From positions 1 through 8,321 of the forward strand of contig JAOZLQ010000102.1 in assembly GCA_029934755.1 (NCBI GenBank): a stretch of 8,321 bases of DNA, read 5' to 3'. Position 1 is the stretch's first letter, and each line of letters starts with the position of its first letter. Positions 1-5,793 of this stretch are shown here, piece after piece. This DNA is from Desulfuromusa sp. Lineage in GTDB: Bacteria; Desulfobacterota; Desulfuromonadia; Desulfuromonadales; Geopsychrobacteraceae. The position numbers and the translations under genes are program-made. Below the pieces are notes generated by a model, which made no database searches, was not told the origin of the DNA, and was given only the letters and a program-made list of their open reading frames with translations.

Positions 1-96
1 TAGGAATTTTGAGAGACGGATATCGCAGTTTTCGGGGCTGAATGCATGGTGGGTTTATCGGGCTTCGCGATAACGATACTATCGATTGGGTATGGG

Positions 97-510
97 TTAA
101 ACCGTTTTCCAATAATCATGCCAGCGCTGATTGGCTGTATCCCGGCTGTACTCTTTGGGTAAAGAACAGAGACAGCCACTTTGTTGATCCAGAGTCTCTT
201 TGTTTGGGACCAGCGCCAGGCACTGACAAGGACGTTCAGAAATCGAGAAGAGACAGCCATTGACACCTAGAAATGCACAACCCGCAGGCAATGACTGGGG
301 GGCGGGGATCGGTACGCCGGTTTTTTCCCATAGCACCATTCCCAAATCGGGCAGGCGTTCACGTAGTTGTTCAATCGGCAAATGTTGTTCTTGGAAAAAA
401 ATGGCAAAAAATCGCTCTGGATCGACCCAGATTCCCGGGCTTCCCTGACAGCAACGGCCACCACACGTTTGGCAAAGCGGTAAATCGAAGGAGTTTCTTG
501 CTTCTAACAC
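97..510 (-). CDS. YkgJ-like CxxxCC cysteine-cluster protein (putative Zn/Fe-chelating)
   Basis: The 137-aa product is very rich in cysteine. Seen in the sequence: an N-terminal CQTCGGRCC cluster (C13, C16, C20, C21), a second group at C78, C86, C95 and C97 (the latter in a RPCQC context), and C113/C115 near the C-terminus. This pattern fits the YkgJ/UPF0153 family, described as putative zinc- or iron-chelating proteins of unknown function. It has no signal peptide or membrane segment, so it is probably cytosolic. The start is chosen as GTG at 510, one base after the helicase stop codon (512-514). The frame stays open upstream to an ATG at 669, but those extra 53 residues are the helicase tail read in another frame. 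The spacing implies co-transcription and translational coupling with the helicase. The family assignment is fairly sure; metal identity and role are unknown. Confidence 0.8.
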   Translation of the reverse strand: MLEARNSFDLPLCQTCGGRCCQGSPGIWVDPERFFAIFFQEQHLPIEQLRERLPDLGMVLWEKTGVPIPAPQSLPAGCAFLGVNGCLFSISERPCQCLALVPNKETLDQQSGCLCSLPKEYSRDTANQRWHDYWKTV

Positions 511-511
511 C

Positions 512-1870
512 TCAGGATCTGTTCCCCCGGCGACCGCTTTTAGGTGCGGAACGCGTAGGTGCTGCTTTTTTCCGACCGACGGTTCTGGATTTGGTTGATC
601 TCTGCACCTTTTTGGTTTTTGCAGCGGGCTTTCCTGATCGGGCAGCGGCGGCTTTTTCTTTGGCAGCAACTTTTTTTGGATTGGGCTTGCTGATGGTTGC
701 CTTACGTGGCTTTTTCAGCGCACCCCGCTTGATGGAAATCGGCAGAAATTCTGCAATGTTCTCTCGTGGGATGGCACCTTTGAGTAATTTTTCAATCGCC
801 TGCAGTTTTGGCTGCTCGGCCGGACAAACCAGCGAAAGAGCCTTCCCTGCTTCTCCTGCCCGACCGGTTCGACCAATCCGATGAACATAATCTTCAGGAA
901 TATCTGGTAACTCATAGTTTACGACGTGTGGTAGATGAGCGATGTCTAGCCCCCGTGATGCAACATCGGTTGCGACCAGTACCCGTAATTCCCCCTGTTT
1001 AAATTTCTTTAAGGTGCGAGTTCGCAGCGACTGGCTTTTATTGCTGTGGATGGCAGCGGTGTTGATTCCATCGAAGAGCAGTTCAGCAGTCAGTTTGTCG
1101 GCGCTGTAGCGGGTTCGAGCAAAAACCAGAACTTGATTCCATTCCCCTTTGCGGATCAGGTGCGAGATCATTTCCCGTTTGCGACTGCGCTCCACTGGAT
1201 AGACTGTCTGTGTGACATCATCAGCGGTGATATTGCGCCGCGCCACTTCGATCCGTTTCGGCTGATTGAGCAGCTCATCAGCAAGCTGCTTGATACTTTG
1301 TGAGTAGGTTGCTGAGAAGAGCAGGGTCTGACGTTGCTCTGGAAGATACTTTGCTACCTGAAGGATGTCGTCTATAAATCCAAGATCGAGCATCCGATCA
1401 GCTTCGTCGAGTACCAGAAACTGAATTTCAGAAAGTTTAATTGTGCCACGTGCGGCATGATCAAGCAGCCGTCCTGGTGTTGCTACAACAATATCGATGC
1501 CACGATGCAGCCGTTCGATCTGCGCCTGAATATTGACCCCGCCGTAGATCATGGTTGAGCGCAACGACAGGCGACGACCATAAATTTGCATCTGTTCGCT
1601 AACCTGAGCTGCCAGTTCACGGGTCGGCACTAGAACCAGGGCGCGCGGGCGACGGCGTTTTTTCTGCGGGGTGGTTTCACCTAGCATTTGTACAATCGGT
1701 AGGGCAAACGCTGCTGTCTTGCCGGTACCGGTCTGGGCTCCCGCCAGCAGGTCTTTCCTCTCAAAAATAACCGGAATTGCCTGGGTCTGAATCGGGGTTG
1801 GAGTTGTATAGTTCTGGCTGTCAATCGCGCGCAGCAGTTCGGGGAGTAAGCCAAGAGATTCAAAAGACAT
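512..1870 (-). CDS. rhlE: DEAD-box ATP-dependent RNA helicase, RhlE type
   Basis: This is a 452-aa RNA helicase that unwinds short RNA duplexes using ATP, expected in the cytosol in ribosome assembly, RNA decay or cold adaptation. All core motifs are visible: Q motif around 21-33 (YTTPTPIQ), motif I AQTGTGKT (45-52), Ia PTRELAAQ (82-89), Ib TPGR (131-134), II DEAD (155-158), III SAT (186-188), IV near 247-254, V around 296-310 (ATDVASRGLD) and VI HRIGRTGR (330-337). After about residue 385 comes a low-complexity tail rich in Lys, Arg, Ala and Ser, typical of RhlE-like proteins and probably RNA-binding. The ATG start has an AAGGA site 8 nt upstream (1879-1883). RhlE is the best fit by overall sequence, but SrmB/DbpA-type relatives share the motifs. 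The YkgJ-like gene follows after 1 nt. Confidence 0.93.
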   Translation of the reverse strand: MSFESLGLLPELLRAIDSQNYTTPTPIQTQAIPVIFERKDLLAGAQTGTGKTAAFALPIVQMLGETTPQKKRRRPRALVLVPTRELAAQVSEQMQIYGRRLSLRSTMIYGGVNIQAQIERLHRGIDIVVATPGRLLDHAARGTIKLSEIQFLVLDEADRMLDLGFIDDILQVAKYLPEQRQTLLFSATYSQSIKQLADELLNQPKRIEVARRNITADDVTQTVYPVERSRKREMISHLIRKGEWNQVLVFARTRYSADKLTAELLFDGINTAAIHSNKSQSLRTRTLKKFKQGELRVLVATDVASRGLDIAHLPHVVNYELPDIPEDYVHRIGRTGRAGEAGKALSLVCPAEQPKLQAIEKLLKGAIPRENIAEFLPISIKRGALKKPRKATISKPNPKKVAAKEKAAAARSGKPAAKTKKVQRSTKSRTVGRKKAAPTRSAPKSGRRGNRS

Positions 1871-1925
1871 GGGTCAAATCCTTATGTAAAATGATTCTGT
1901 TACGCCGGATCGGGCTGGAAGAAGA

Positions 1926-1954
1926 ATCATCCTATTAGAAAAAACGACTGACAA
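1926..1954 (-). promoter_or_regulatory. Candidate sigma-70 promoter for the helicase operon
   Basis: On the minus strand, TTGTCA (1949-1954) and GATGAT (1926-1931) are separated by 17 nt. Both boxes are partial matches (5/6 and 4/6). The likely transcript start would leave a leader of roughly 45-50 nt before the helicase ATG. It is placed sensibly but unproven. Confidence 0.3.
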
Positions 1955-2060
1955 GCAGGGGCTTATTTTGCGGGACAGTAGCCGATAGTAACGAGACTGT
2001 CAATTAGGTAGAGTCCAGATAGTCCAACAGACTGCTAGGTTCCACGTTCATAAGACGGTC

Positions 2061-2089
2061 TTGACACTCTGCTCACGGGTGAATAGACT
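2061..2089 (+). promoter_or_regulatory. Strong candidate sigma-70 promoter for the SEC-C/SDR operon
   Basis: A perfect -35 box TTGACA (2061-2066), a 17-nt spacer and a -10 box TAGACT (2084-2089, 4/6 with the key T, A and final T) lie about 40 nt upstream of the mini-protein ATG. A small dyad AAGAC-G-GTCTT (2052-2062) touches the -35 box and could be an operator, which is a guess. Confidence 0.7.
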
Positions 2090-2115
2090 TTGGCAGTATT
2101 TTTATCCAATCCCTG

Positions 2116-2121
2116 AAGGAG
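2116..2121 (+). promoter_or_regulatory. Ribosome binding site of the SEC-C mini-protein
   Basis: AAGGAG lies 7 nt upstream of ATG 2129. It is the strongest site in this interval and points to the mini-protein rather than the dehydrogenase (ATG 2195), so it is the key evidence that the small frame is translated. Confidence 0.8.
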
Positions 2122-2128
2122 ATTCACC

Positions 2129-2185
2129 ATGAACAGCTGTCCTTGTGGAAGTGGGAAGAAGTATAAGAAATGCTGCGGGAAGTAA
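2129..2185 (+). CDS. 18-residue SEC-C zinc-motif mini-protein
   Basis: ATG at 2129 opens an 18-codon frame ending in TAA: MNSCPCGSGKKYKKCCGK. The whole product is one SEC-C motif (C-P-C-G-S-G-K-K-Y-K-K-C-C-G) with four cysteines at positions 4, 6, 15 and 16. In SecA, YecA/YchJ-type and other proteins this motif is a C-terminal appendage that binds one zinc ion and contacts ribosomes or SecB. Here it stands alone. Translation is well supported: AAGGAG at 2116-2121 sits 7 nt before the ATG, and a good promoter lies just upstream. The dehydrogenase starts 9 nt after its stop and has only a weak ribosome binding site of its own, so the small frame may also serve translational coupling. The cellular role is unknown. 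It could instead be a remnant of a larger SEC-C protein, though the intact start signals argue against decay. Confidence 0.8.
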   Translation: MNSCPCGSGKKYKKCCGK

Positions 2186-2194
2186 ATATGGCCT

Positions 2195-2989
2195 ATGAGT
2201 GATTTCACCGGCAAGTCCATCTGGATCACCGGAGCCTCATCGGGTATCGGTGCAGCCCTGGCACGTGCATTGGCCGCGCGAGGTGCCCGGTTGATTCTCT
2301 CTGCGCGTTCTGTCGACAAGTTGGAAGCGGTACGTCAGAGTTGCAGCATGCCCGATGAACATCTCTGTCTGGCGATGGATCTTGCCGATCAAGCTTCAAT
2401 TGAAGCAGCTTGGAGCCAGCTTCAGGAAATGTCGCGTGAGGTGGAAGTCCTGATCAACAACGCCGGAATGACCCAGCGTGATCGGGTGACAGAGACTCGC
2501 ATGGAGGTCTACCGGCTTTTGCAGGAGGTCAATTTTCTGGCTGCGGTTGACCTGACCAAGAAGGTTTTGCCCGCTATGCTCGAACGGGGTGCGGGGCAGA
2601 TCGTCGCAGTCAGCAGTGTGATGGGCAAGTTCGCCTCACCACAACGCTCCGGTTACGCCGCCGCCAAGCATGCTCTGCAAGGTTTCATGGATGCTTTGCG
2701 TTCCGAAGTGTACGACGCTGGAATCCGGGTACTGGTTGCCTCGCCTGGTTTTGTCAACACCGATGTCTCGCGCAACGCTTTGCGCGGTGATGGGACTCTC
2801 CACGGCAAGATGGACCCGGGTCAGGCGAAGGCGATCTCCGCAGAAAATTGTGCCGAGCAGATTATTGCTGCCATGGCTAAAGGCCGTGCCGAAGTCTTTC
2901 CCGGTGGTAAGGAGCGTATTGGTTTGCTGCTTAACCGGCTTTCGCCGGCTCTGCTACGGCGGGTGATGCGCAAGGTGCGGGTTGACTAA
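2195..2989 (+). CDS. Short-chain dehydrogenase/reductase (classical SDR)
   Basis: This 264-aa cytosolic NAD(P)-dependent oxidoreductase has a full set of classical SDR signatures: TGASSGIG cofactor loop (12-19), D62 in the adenine-ring site, NNAG (88-91), and catalytic N113, S141, Y154 and K158 (YAAAK), then PG (184-185). R38 after the second beta strand (LSARS) favours NADP(H). The length is typical. The last 30 residues (LLLNRLSPALLRRVMRK) are a hydrophobic/basic tail, as in DHRS7-like members of the family, where it may aid membrane association; this is an inference. The substrate cannot be read from sequence. The start ATG has only a weak upstream purine run (GGGAAG about 12 nt away), so expression probably depends on coupling with the preceding SEC-C mini-protein. 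Confidence 0.9.
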   Translation: MSDFTGKSIWITGASSGIGAALARALAARGARLILSARSVDKLEAVRQSCSMPDEHLCLAMDLADQASIEAAWSQLQEMSREVEVLINNAGMTQRDRVTETRMEVYRLLQEVNFLAAVDLTKKVLPAMLERGAGQIVAVSSVMGKFASPQRSGYAAAKHALQGFMDALRSEVYDAGIRVLVASPGFVNTDVSRNALRGDGTLHGKMDPGQAKAISAENCAEQIIAAMAKGRAEVFPGGKERIGLLLNRLSPALLRRVMRKVRVD

Positions 2990-3013
2990 GAGGTGGTTGT
3001 CAGCTTGGTCAAC
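2981..3013 (+). terminator. Possible terminator hairpin overlapping the SDR stop
   Basis: GTTGACTAAG (2981-2990) can pair with CTTGGTCAAC (3004-3013), a 10-bp stem with one G-U pair and a 13-nt loop, followed by TATTTCT. The left arm contains the stop codon. The U tract is poor, so this may be an mRNA 3'-end stabiliser or a weak terminator between the convergent genes. Confidence 0.4.
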
Positions 3014-3039
3014 TATTTCTCCCCTGACGTGGATGAAGA

Positions 3040-4227
3040 TTACGTCAATTCCTCTTTTAAAACCTCACCAAGTGTTTTAATTGCCTGCGCTAGAGTTTTT
3101 TCATCGAACATGGTGAAGTTCAATCGCATGGTTTCCAGTCCTTCTCCCGGATGGGAGTAGAAATAACGCCCAGGGACAAAGGCAACATTGCGGCTGACCG
3201 CTTTTTTATAAGCACTTTCCAGATCAAATCCTTGTGGCCCTTCGGCCCAGATAAACATTCCCCCTTCTGGATGGGACCAGTGGAATTCCTTTGGAAAATA
3301 CTGTTCCAGTGCTTTCAGCATGGCCTGCTGACGGGGACGATAGAGCTCAATGATTTTAGGCAGGTGGGTTTGCAGATAACCACCATCCAGATACTCGGTC
3401 GCCAAGGCTTGATTAAAGGTGCTGGTGTGGAGGTCAACTCCCTGTTTGCTCAGTACCAGCCAGTGGCTGATAAACTCAGGAGCCACCAGGTACCCGATAC
3501 GTAAACCCGGTGCAAAAATCTTGGAAAGGGTTCCAGCATAGACAACATGTTCTGGTGCCAGGCTTTGGATGGTTGGTAACGCTTTGCCGCTGAAGCGAAG
3601 ATCGCCGTAGGGATCGTCTTCAAACAGCAGAGCCTGATGTTTACGCAGAATATCTGCCACCTGTTTTCGCCTTTCAAGGGGGAGGGTGCGTCCGGTTGGA
3701 TTCTGGAAGGTTGGAACCAGATAAACAAACTTGATATCGTTATTGCTCAGAACGTCATCGAGAGATTCCGGAATTAAGCCGTCCTCATCGGTGTCCATGC
3801 GTACATAGTTAGGTTCATAGGGATTGAACGCCTGCAATGCACCCAGATAGGTTGGCGCTTCTACTGCAACCTTATCTCCTTTGCTGATAAGTAGTTTGCC
3901 GATACCATCAAGAGCACCCTGAGAACCACTGGAGATAGTAATCTTCTCTGCTTCGGTACAGACCCCTTTATGGGCGAGATGGGTGACCAGTGCCTTACGC
4001 AGCGGCATGAATCCTTCGGTTAAATCATACTGAAATGCGCTGGAGCCATATTTTTTCAGCACAGTGTGAGTCAGTTGTTCAATGATCTCCATAGGAAAAC
4101 TCTCGGGTGCCGGAATACCACCGGCCAGAGAGATCATCCCCGGTTGAGAGACTACTTTGAGGATTTCGCGGATGGCGCTTGCCGACATCCGTTGGGTACG
4201 ATCAGCGAGGAGATGTTTGTAATCCAT
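3040..4227 (-). CDS. PLP-dependent aminotransferase, class I/II (LysN/ARO8-like)
   Basis: This 395-aa fold-type I aminotransferase moves an amino group between an amino acid and a 2-oxoacid. Visible landmarks are the N-terminal SLAGGIP (33-39), PLP phosphate-loop GSQGAL (101-106), FQNPTG (174-179, with the PLP-binding N176), EDDPYGDL (203-210, D204 and Y207), the Schiff-base lysine K236 within GTLSKIFAPGLRIGY, and R368 for the substrate carboxylate. The opening block (AIREILKVVSQPGMISLAGG) is typical of 2-aminoadipate/aromatic/valine-type aminotransferases related to LysN and to the catalytic part of MocR regulators. No helix-turn-helix domain is present, so it is an enzyme and not a MocR regulator. 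It appears to be a single-gene unit, convergent with the dehydrogenase. The ribosome binding site is weak (AGAAAG about 8 nt before ATG). Substrate range is unknown. Confidence 0.9.
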   Translation of the reverse strand: MDYKHLLADRTQRMSASAIREILKVVSQPGMISLAGGIPAPESFPMEIIEQLTHTVLKKYGSSAFQYDLTEGFMPLRKALVTHLAHKGVCTEAEKITISSGSQGALDGIGKLLISKGDKVAVEAPTYLGALQAFNPYEPNYVRMDTDEDGLIPESLDDVLSNNDIKFVYLVPTFQNPTGRTLPLERRKQVADILRKHQALLFEDDPYGDLRFSGKALPTIQSLAPEHVVYAGTLSKIFAPGLRIGYLVAPEFISHWLVLSKQGVDLHTSTFNQALATEYLDGGYLQTHLPKIIELYRPRQQAMLKALEQYFPKEFHWSHPEGGMFIWAEGPQGFDLESAYKKAVSRNVAFVPGRYFYSHPGEGLETMRLNFTMFDEKTLAQAIKTLGEVLKEELT

Positions 4228-4278
4228 GTGGGTTTCTTTCTGTGATGATTTGATGCCTGAGTTTTTGCGAGTTTGTTC

Positions 4279-4307
4279 ATCATATACCGGAATACGGGGT
4301 CTCGAAA
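4279..4307 (-). promoter_or_regulatory. Candidate promoter for the aminotransferase
   Basis: On the minus strand a TATGAT -10 box (4279-4284, 5/6) is preceded after 17 nt by TTTCGA (4302-4307, 3/6). It would give a leader of about 45 nt before ATG 4227. The -10 is good and the -35 poor. Confidence 0.4.
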
Positions 4308-4350
4308 CTTCTTTTTATACTGACAACAAAGTAGGTATTATGTTTCCTGA

Positions 4351-4479
4351 TTTCTGTTTGGAAGGCGTGACAAGTTGATATACCAGTACTTCGGTGTTGA
4401 TATCGAAGCTGTCTGCGCGACAGCATAGCTGGATTTACCAGAAGTGGAAAACGCCATTGTCAAACTGTTGGTTGGGTAA
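4351..4479 (+). pseudogene. Short protein-like frame with one internal TAG, possible gene remnant
   Basis: In the gap between thioesterase and aminotransferase, a plus-strand frame runs from just after a TGA (4348-4350) to TAA (4477-4479), interrupted once by TAG at 4426-4428. The two halves read like ordinary protein, for example LPEVENAIVKLLVG after the TAG. There is no convincing start or ribosome binding site, and I do not recognise a family. It could be the tail of a decayed gene or simply chance. Confidence 0.2.
4408..4424. repeat. Perfect 6-bp hairpin in the 4228-4504 gap
   Basis: GCTGTC (4408-4413), a 5-nt loop TGCGC, and GACAGC (4419-4424) form a perfect stem. No U tract follows on either strand, so it is not a clear terminator for the thioesterase transcript. 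It lies inside the possible gene remnant. Confidence 0.4.
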
Positions 4480-4504
4480 AACACAAGAAATATGGGTCGT
4501 GTCC

Positions 4505-4948
4505 TTATCTTCCCGAAACAATCACCCGACAATCCTCCGTCCGCTCCAACGCTTCAAACTGTTCTACCAGTTCTTTTGGCGGAGGTGCAATGCGTCGGGT
4601 TTTTAAATTGAGCCAGGCACCGTCTAAATCGAGGGTGGCACAGAGTTTAACTCCACGCAGAATCCGGTGTTGCATACTCCATTTGCGGTGATCGTCCGAT
4701 AAACCGGACAGCCGCACATCAATGACTAGTTCATCTCCTGATTTCAATTCCCGGTAAAATTTTGCCTCTTCGCGGAACAACACTGGGCCGATCCCGTTGC
4801 TTTTCATCCAGTCAATACTGAAGCCATGTTTCTGCAGGTAAGCAATCCGTGCCTGGGCGCCGTAATCGTAATAGGCCGAGTGGCGCACGTGACCGTTCGG
4901 ATCAAGGTCGGACCAGCGTATCTGGATGTTTAGCTCAAACGATTTCAT
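4505..4948 (-). CDS. Acyl-CoA thioesterase, 4HBT/YbgC/FadM-type hotdog protein
   Basis: This 147-aa single-domain hotdog-fold protein probably hydrolyses acyl-CoA or acyl-ACP thioesters in the cytosol. The family signature is near the N-terminus: RWSDLDPNGHVRHSAYYDY (11-29), with the acidic residue D16 just before the NGH turn, the usual catalytic position. A second conserved block, FREEAKFYRELKSGDEL (59-73), follows. Length is typical of the 4HBT family. The ATG at 4948 is chosen because AAGGA (4955-4959) lies 6 nt upstream; a TTG at 4963 in the same frame would add five residues but would place the start on top of that site. It lies 45 nt downstream of the spermidine synthase-like gene and is probably co-transcribed with it. 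The substrate is not determinable. Confidence 0.87.
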   Translation of the reverse strand: MKSFELNIQIRWSDLDPNGHVRHSAYYDYGAQARIAYLQKHGFSIDWMKSNGIGPVLFREEAKFYRELKSGDELVIDVRLSGLSDDHRKWSMQHRILRGVKLCATLDLDGAWLNLKTRRIAPPPKELVEQFEALERTEDCRVIVSGR

Positions 4949-4954
4949 TACTGT

Positions 4955-4961
4955 TCCTTCC
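4955..4961 (-). promoter_or_regulatory. Ribosome binding site deciding the thioesterase start
   Basis: On the minus strand GGAAGGA precedes ATG 4948 by 6 nt. It favours ATG 4948 over TTG 4963, which overlaps the site. Confidence 0.7.
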
Positions 4962-4993
4962 AATGGTGAGGCTTGCCCGCCAACAATATCAAA

Positions 4994-5698
4994 TCAAACC
5001 TCCCGTTCAGCGAACCAGATGGCATGCAGATCTCCTTTGTTCTGATGCTCTCGCACCCGAACCTGCTTTACCTTAAAACCAATCTTTTGTAGCCGTTGCA
5101 TGAATTCACGGTCAGGGCCAGCAGACCAAATGGCGAGTATCCCTTCAGGGCGTAGGGCACGATAGGATTCAGTCAGACCGTCGGTGGTGTAGAGCCAATT
5201 ATTCTTTTTGCGAGTGATCGCATGGGGACCATTATCGACATCGAGGAGTATTGCATCATACGCTTGTCGTTTCTCACGCAGAACTTTAGCGACATCGCCA
5301 ACCCGAACCTGGGTGCGTGGATCGTGGAGCGGATTGCCTGCGTATTTGCCAAGCGCTCCACGGTTCCATTCCACCAGACCGGGGACTAATTCTGCAACGA
5401 CAACTTCCGCGTTATCGCCGAGATTTTTTAGTGCTGCTGCTAAGGTAAAACCCATACCAAGGCCCCCGATGAGCACACGAGGCTGATGGCGATCGACAAT
5501 TTTGCTGCATGGCAGCTCAGCTAATGCATCTTCGGATTGATGAGCCCAAGTGCTCATCAGAACTCCACCACCGAGAATGCTGATGGAAAACTCGCCCTTG
5601 TGTTGAAAAAGTTGCAGTTCAGTTCCTTGTCCTGGAATCTGAGCTGTCTCGATCAGTTCCCAGTTGTTCATTGCATCACTTGAAGGTTTCAGTTGCAT
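4994..5698 (-). CDS. Spermidine synthase-like SAM-binding protein
   Basis: This 234-aa protein has the Rossmann methyltransferase fold of the spermine/spermidine synthase family. Visible are a glycine-rich SAM loop VLIGGLGMGF (75-84), an acidic end of strand 2 (E103 in VVVAELVP), D135 (VRVGDVAKVL), and DVDNGP (153-158), where polyamine synthases carry a catalytic Asp. The GGGDG loop of true spermidine synthases is replaced by GGLGMG, and the protein is shorter than the usual 280-300 aa with little N-terminal beta domain. So it may be a methyltransferase or other relative rather than a polyamine enzyme; this is an inference. Start ATG 5698 has AGG a few bases upstream; ATG 5671 is an alternative without a better site. 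It lies 95 nt downstream of the DUF2779 gene and 45 nt upstream of the thioesterase, so the three may share a transcript. Confidence 0.8.
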   Translation of the reverse strand: MQLKPSSDAMNNWELIETAQIPGQGTELQLFQHKGEFSISILGGGVLMSTWAHQSEDALAELPCSKIVDRHQPRVLIGGLGMGFTLAAALKNLGDNAEVVVAELVPGLVEWNRGALGKYAGNPLHDPRTQVRVGDVAKVLREKRQAYDAILLDVDNGPHAITRKKNNWLYTTDGLTESYRALRPEGILAIWSAGPDREFMQRLQKIGFKVKQVRVREHQNKGDLHAIWFAEREV

Positions 5699-5749
5699 AA
5701 GACCTATTTCTGTTAAGGGGTAAAAATCAGGTAGCTGTATAATGTTTCA

Positions 5750-5774
5750 AAGTATCAGCAGGTACAGCATACTT
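5750..5774. repeat. Inverted repeat upstream of the spermidine synthase-like gene
   Basis: AAGTAT (5750-5755) and ATACTT (5769-5774) are perfect 6-bp arms around 13 nt, in the 95-nt gap between the DUF2779 stop and ATG 5698. Without a U tract it is not a clear terminator. It could be an operator or an mRNA processing hairpin. Confidence 0.35.
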
Positions 5775-5793
5775 CAGGTTGTGACTTCGCGCC

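Noticed and set aside
42..263. Plus-strand frame at the left edge
   Set aside because: It overlaps the YkgJ-like gene antisense and has no ribosome binding site or recognisable domain.
511..669. N-terminal extension of the YkgJ-like protein to ATG 669
   Set aside because: The extra 53 residues are the helicase C-terminal tail in another frame, and homology to the family begins only after the GTG at 510.
273..884. Long plus-strand open frame opposite the helicase tail and YkgJ-like gene
   Set aside because: It is antisense to two well-supported genes, has no family features, and its composition follows from the Lys-rich helicase tail read backwards.
2035..2319. Minus-strand frame across the SEC-C mini-protein and SDR start
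   Set aside because: It is antisense to the promoter, the mini-protein and the SDR cofactor loop, and no domain is visible.
3025..3047. TGACGT/ACGTCA inverted repeat at the end of the aminotransferase gene
   Set aside because: Only a 6-bp stem with an 11-nt loop and no T tract on either strand; partly inside the coding end, so too weak to call a terminator.
5738..5743. Perfect plus-strand TATAAT
   Set aside because: No -35 box at suitable distance and no plus-strand gene downstream; it points into the DUF2779 gene antisense.
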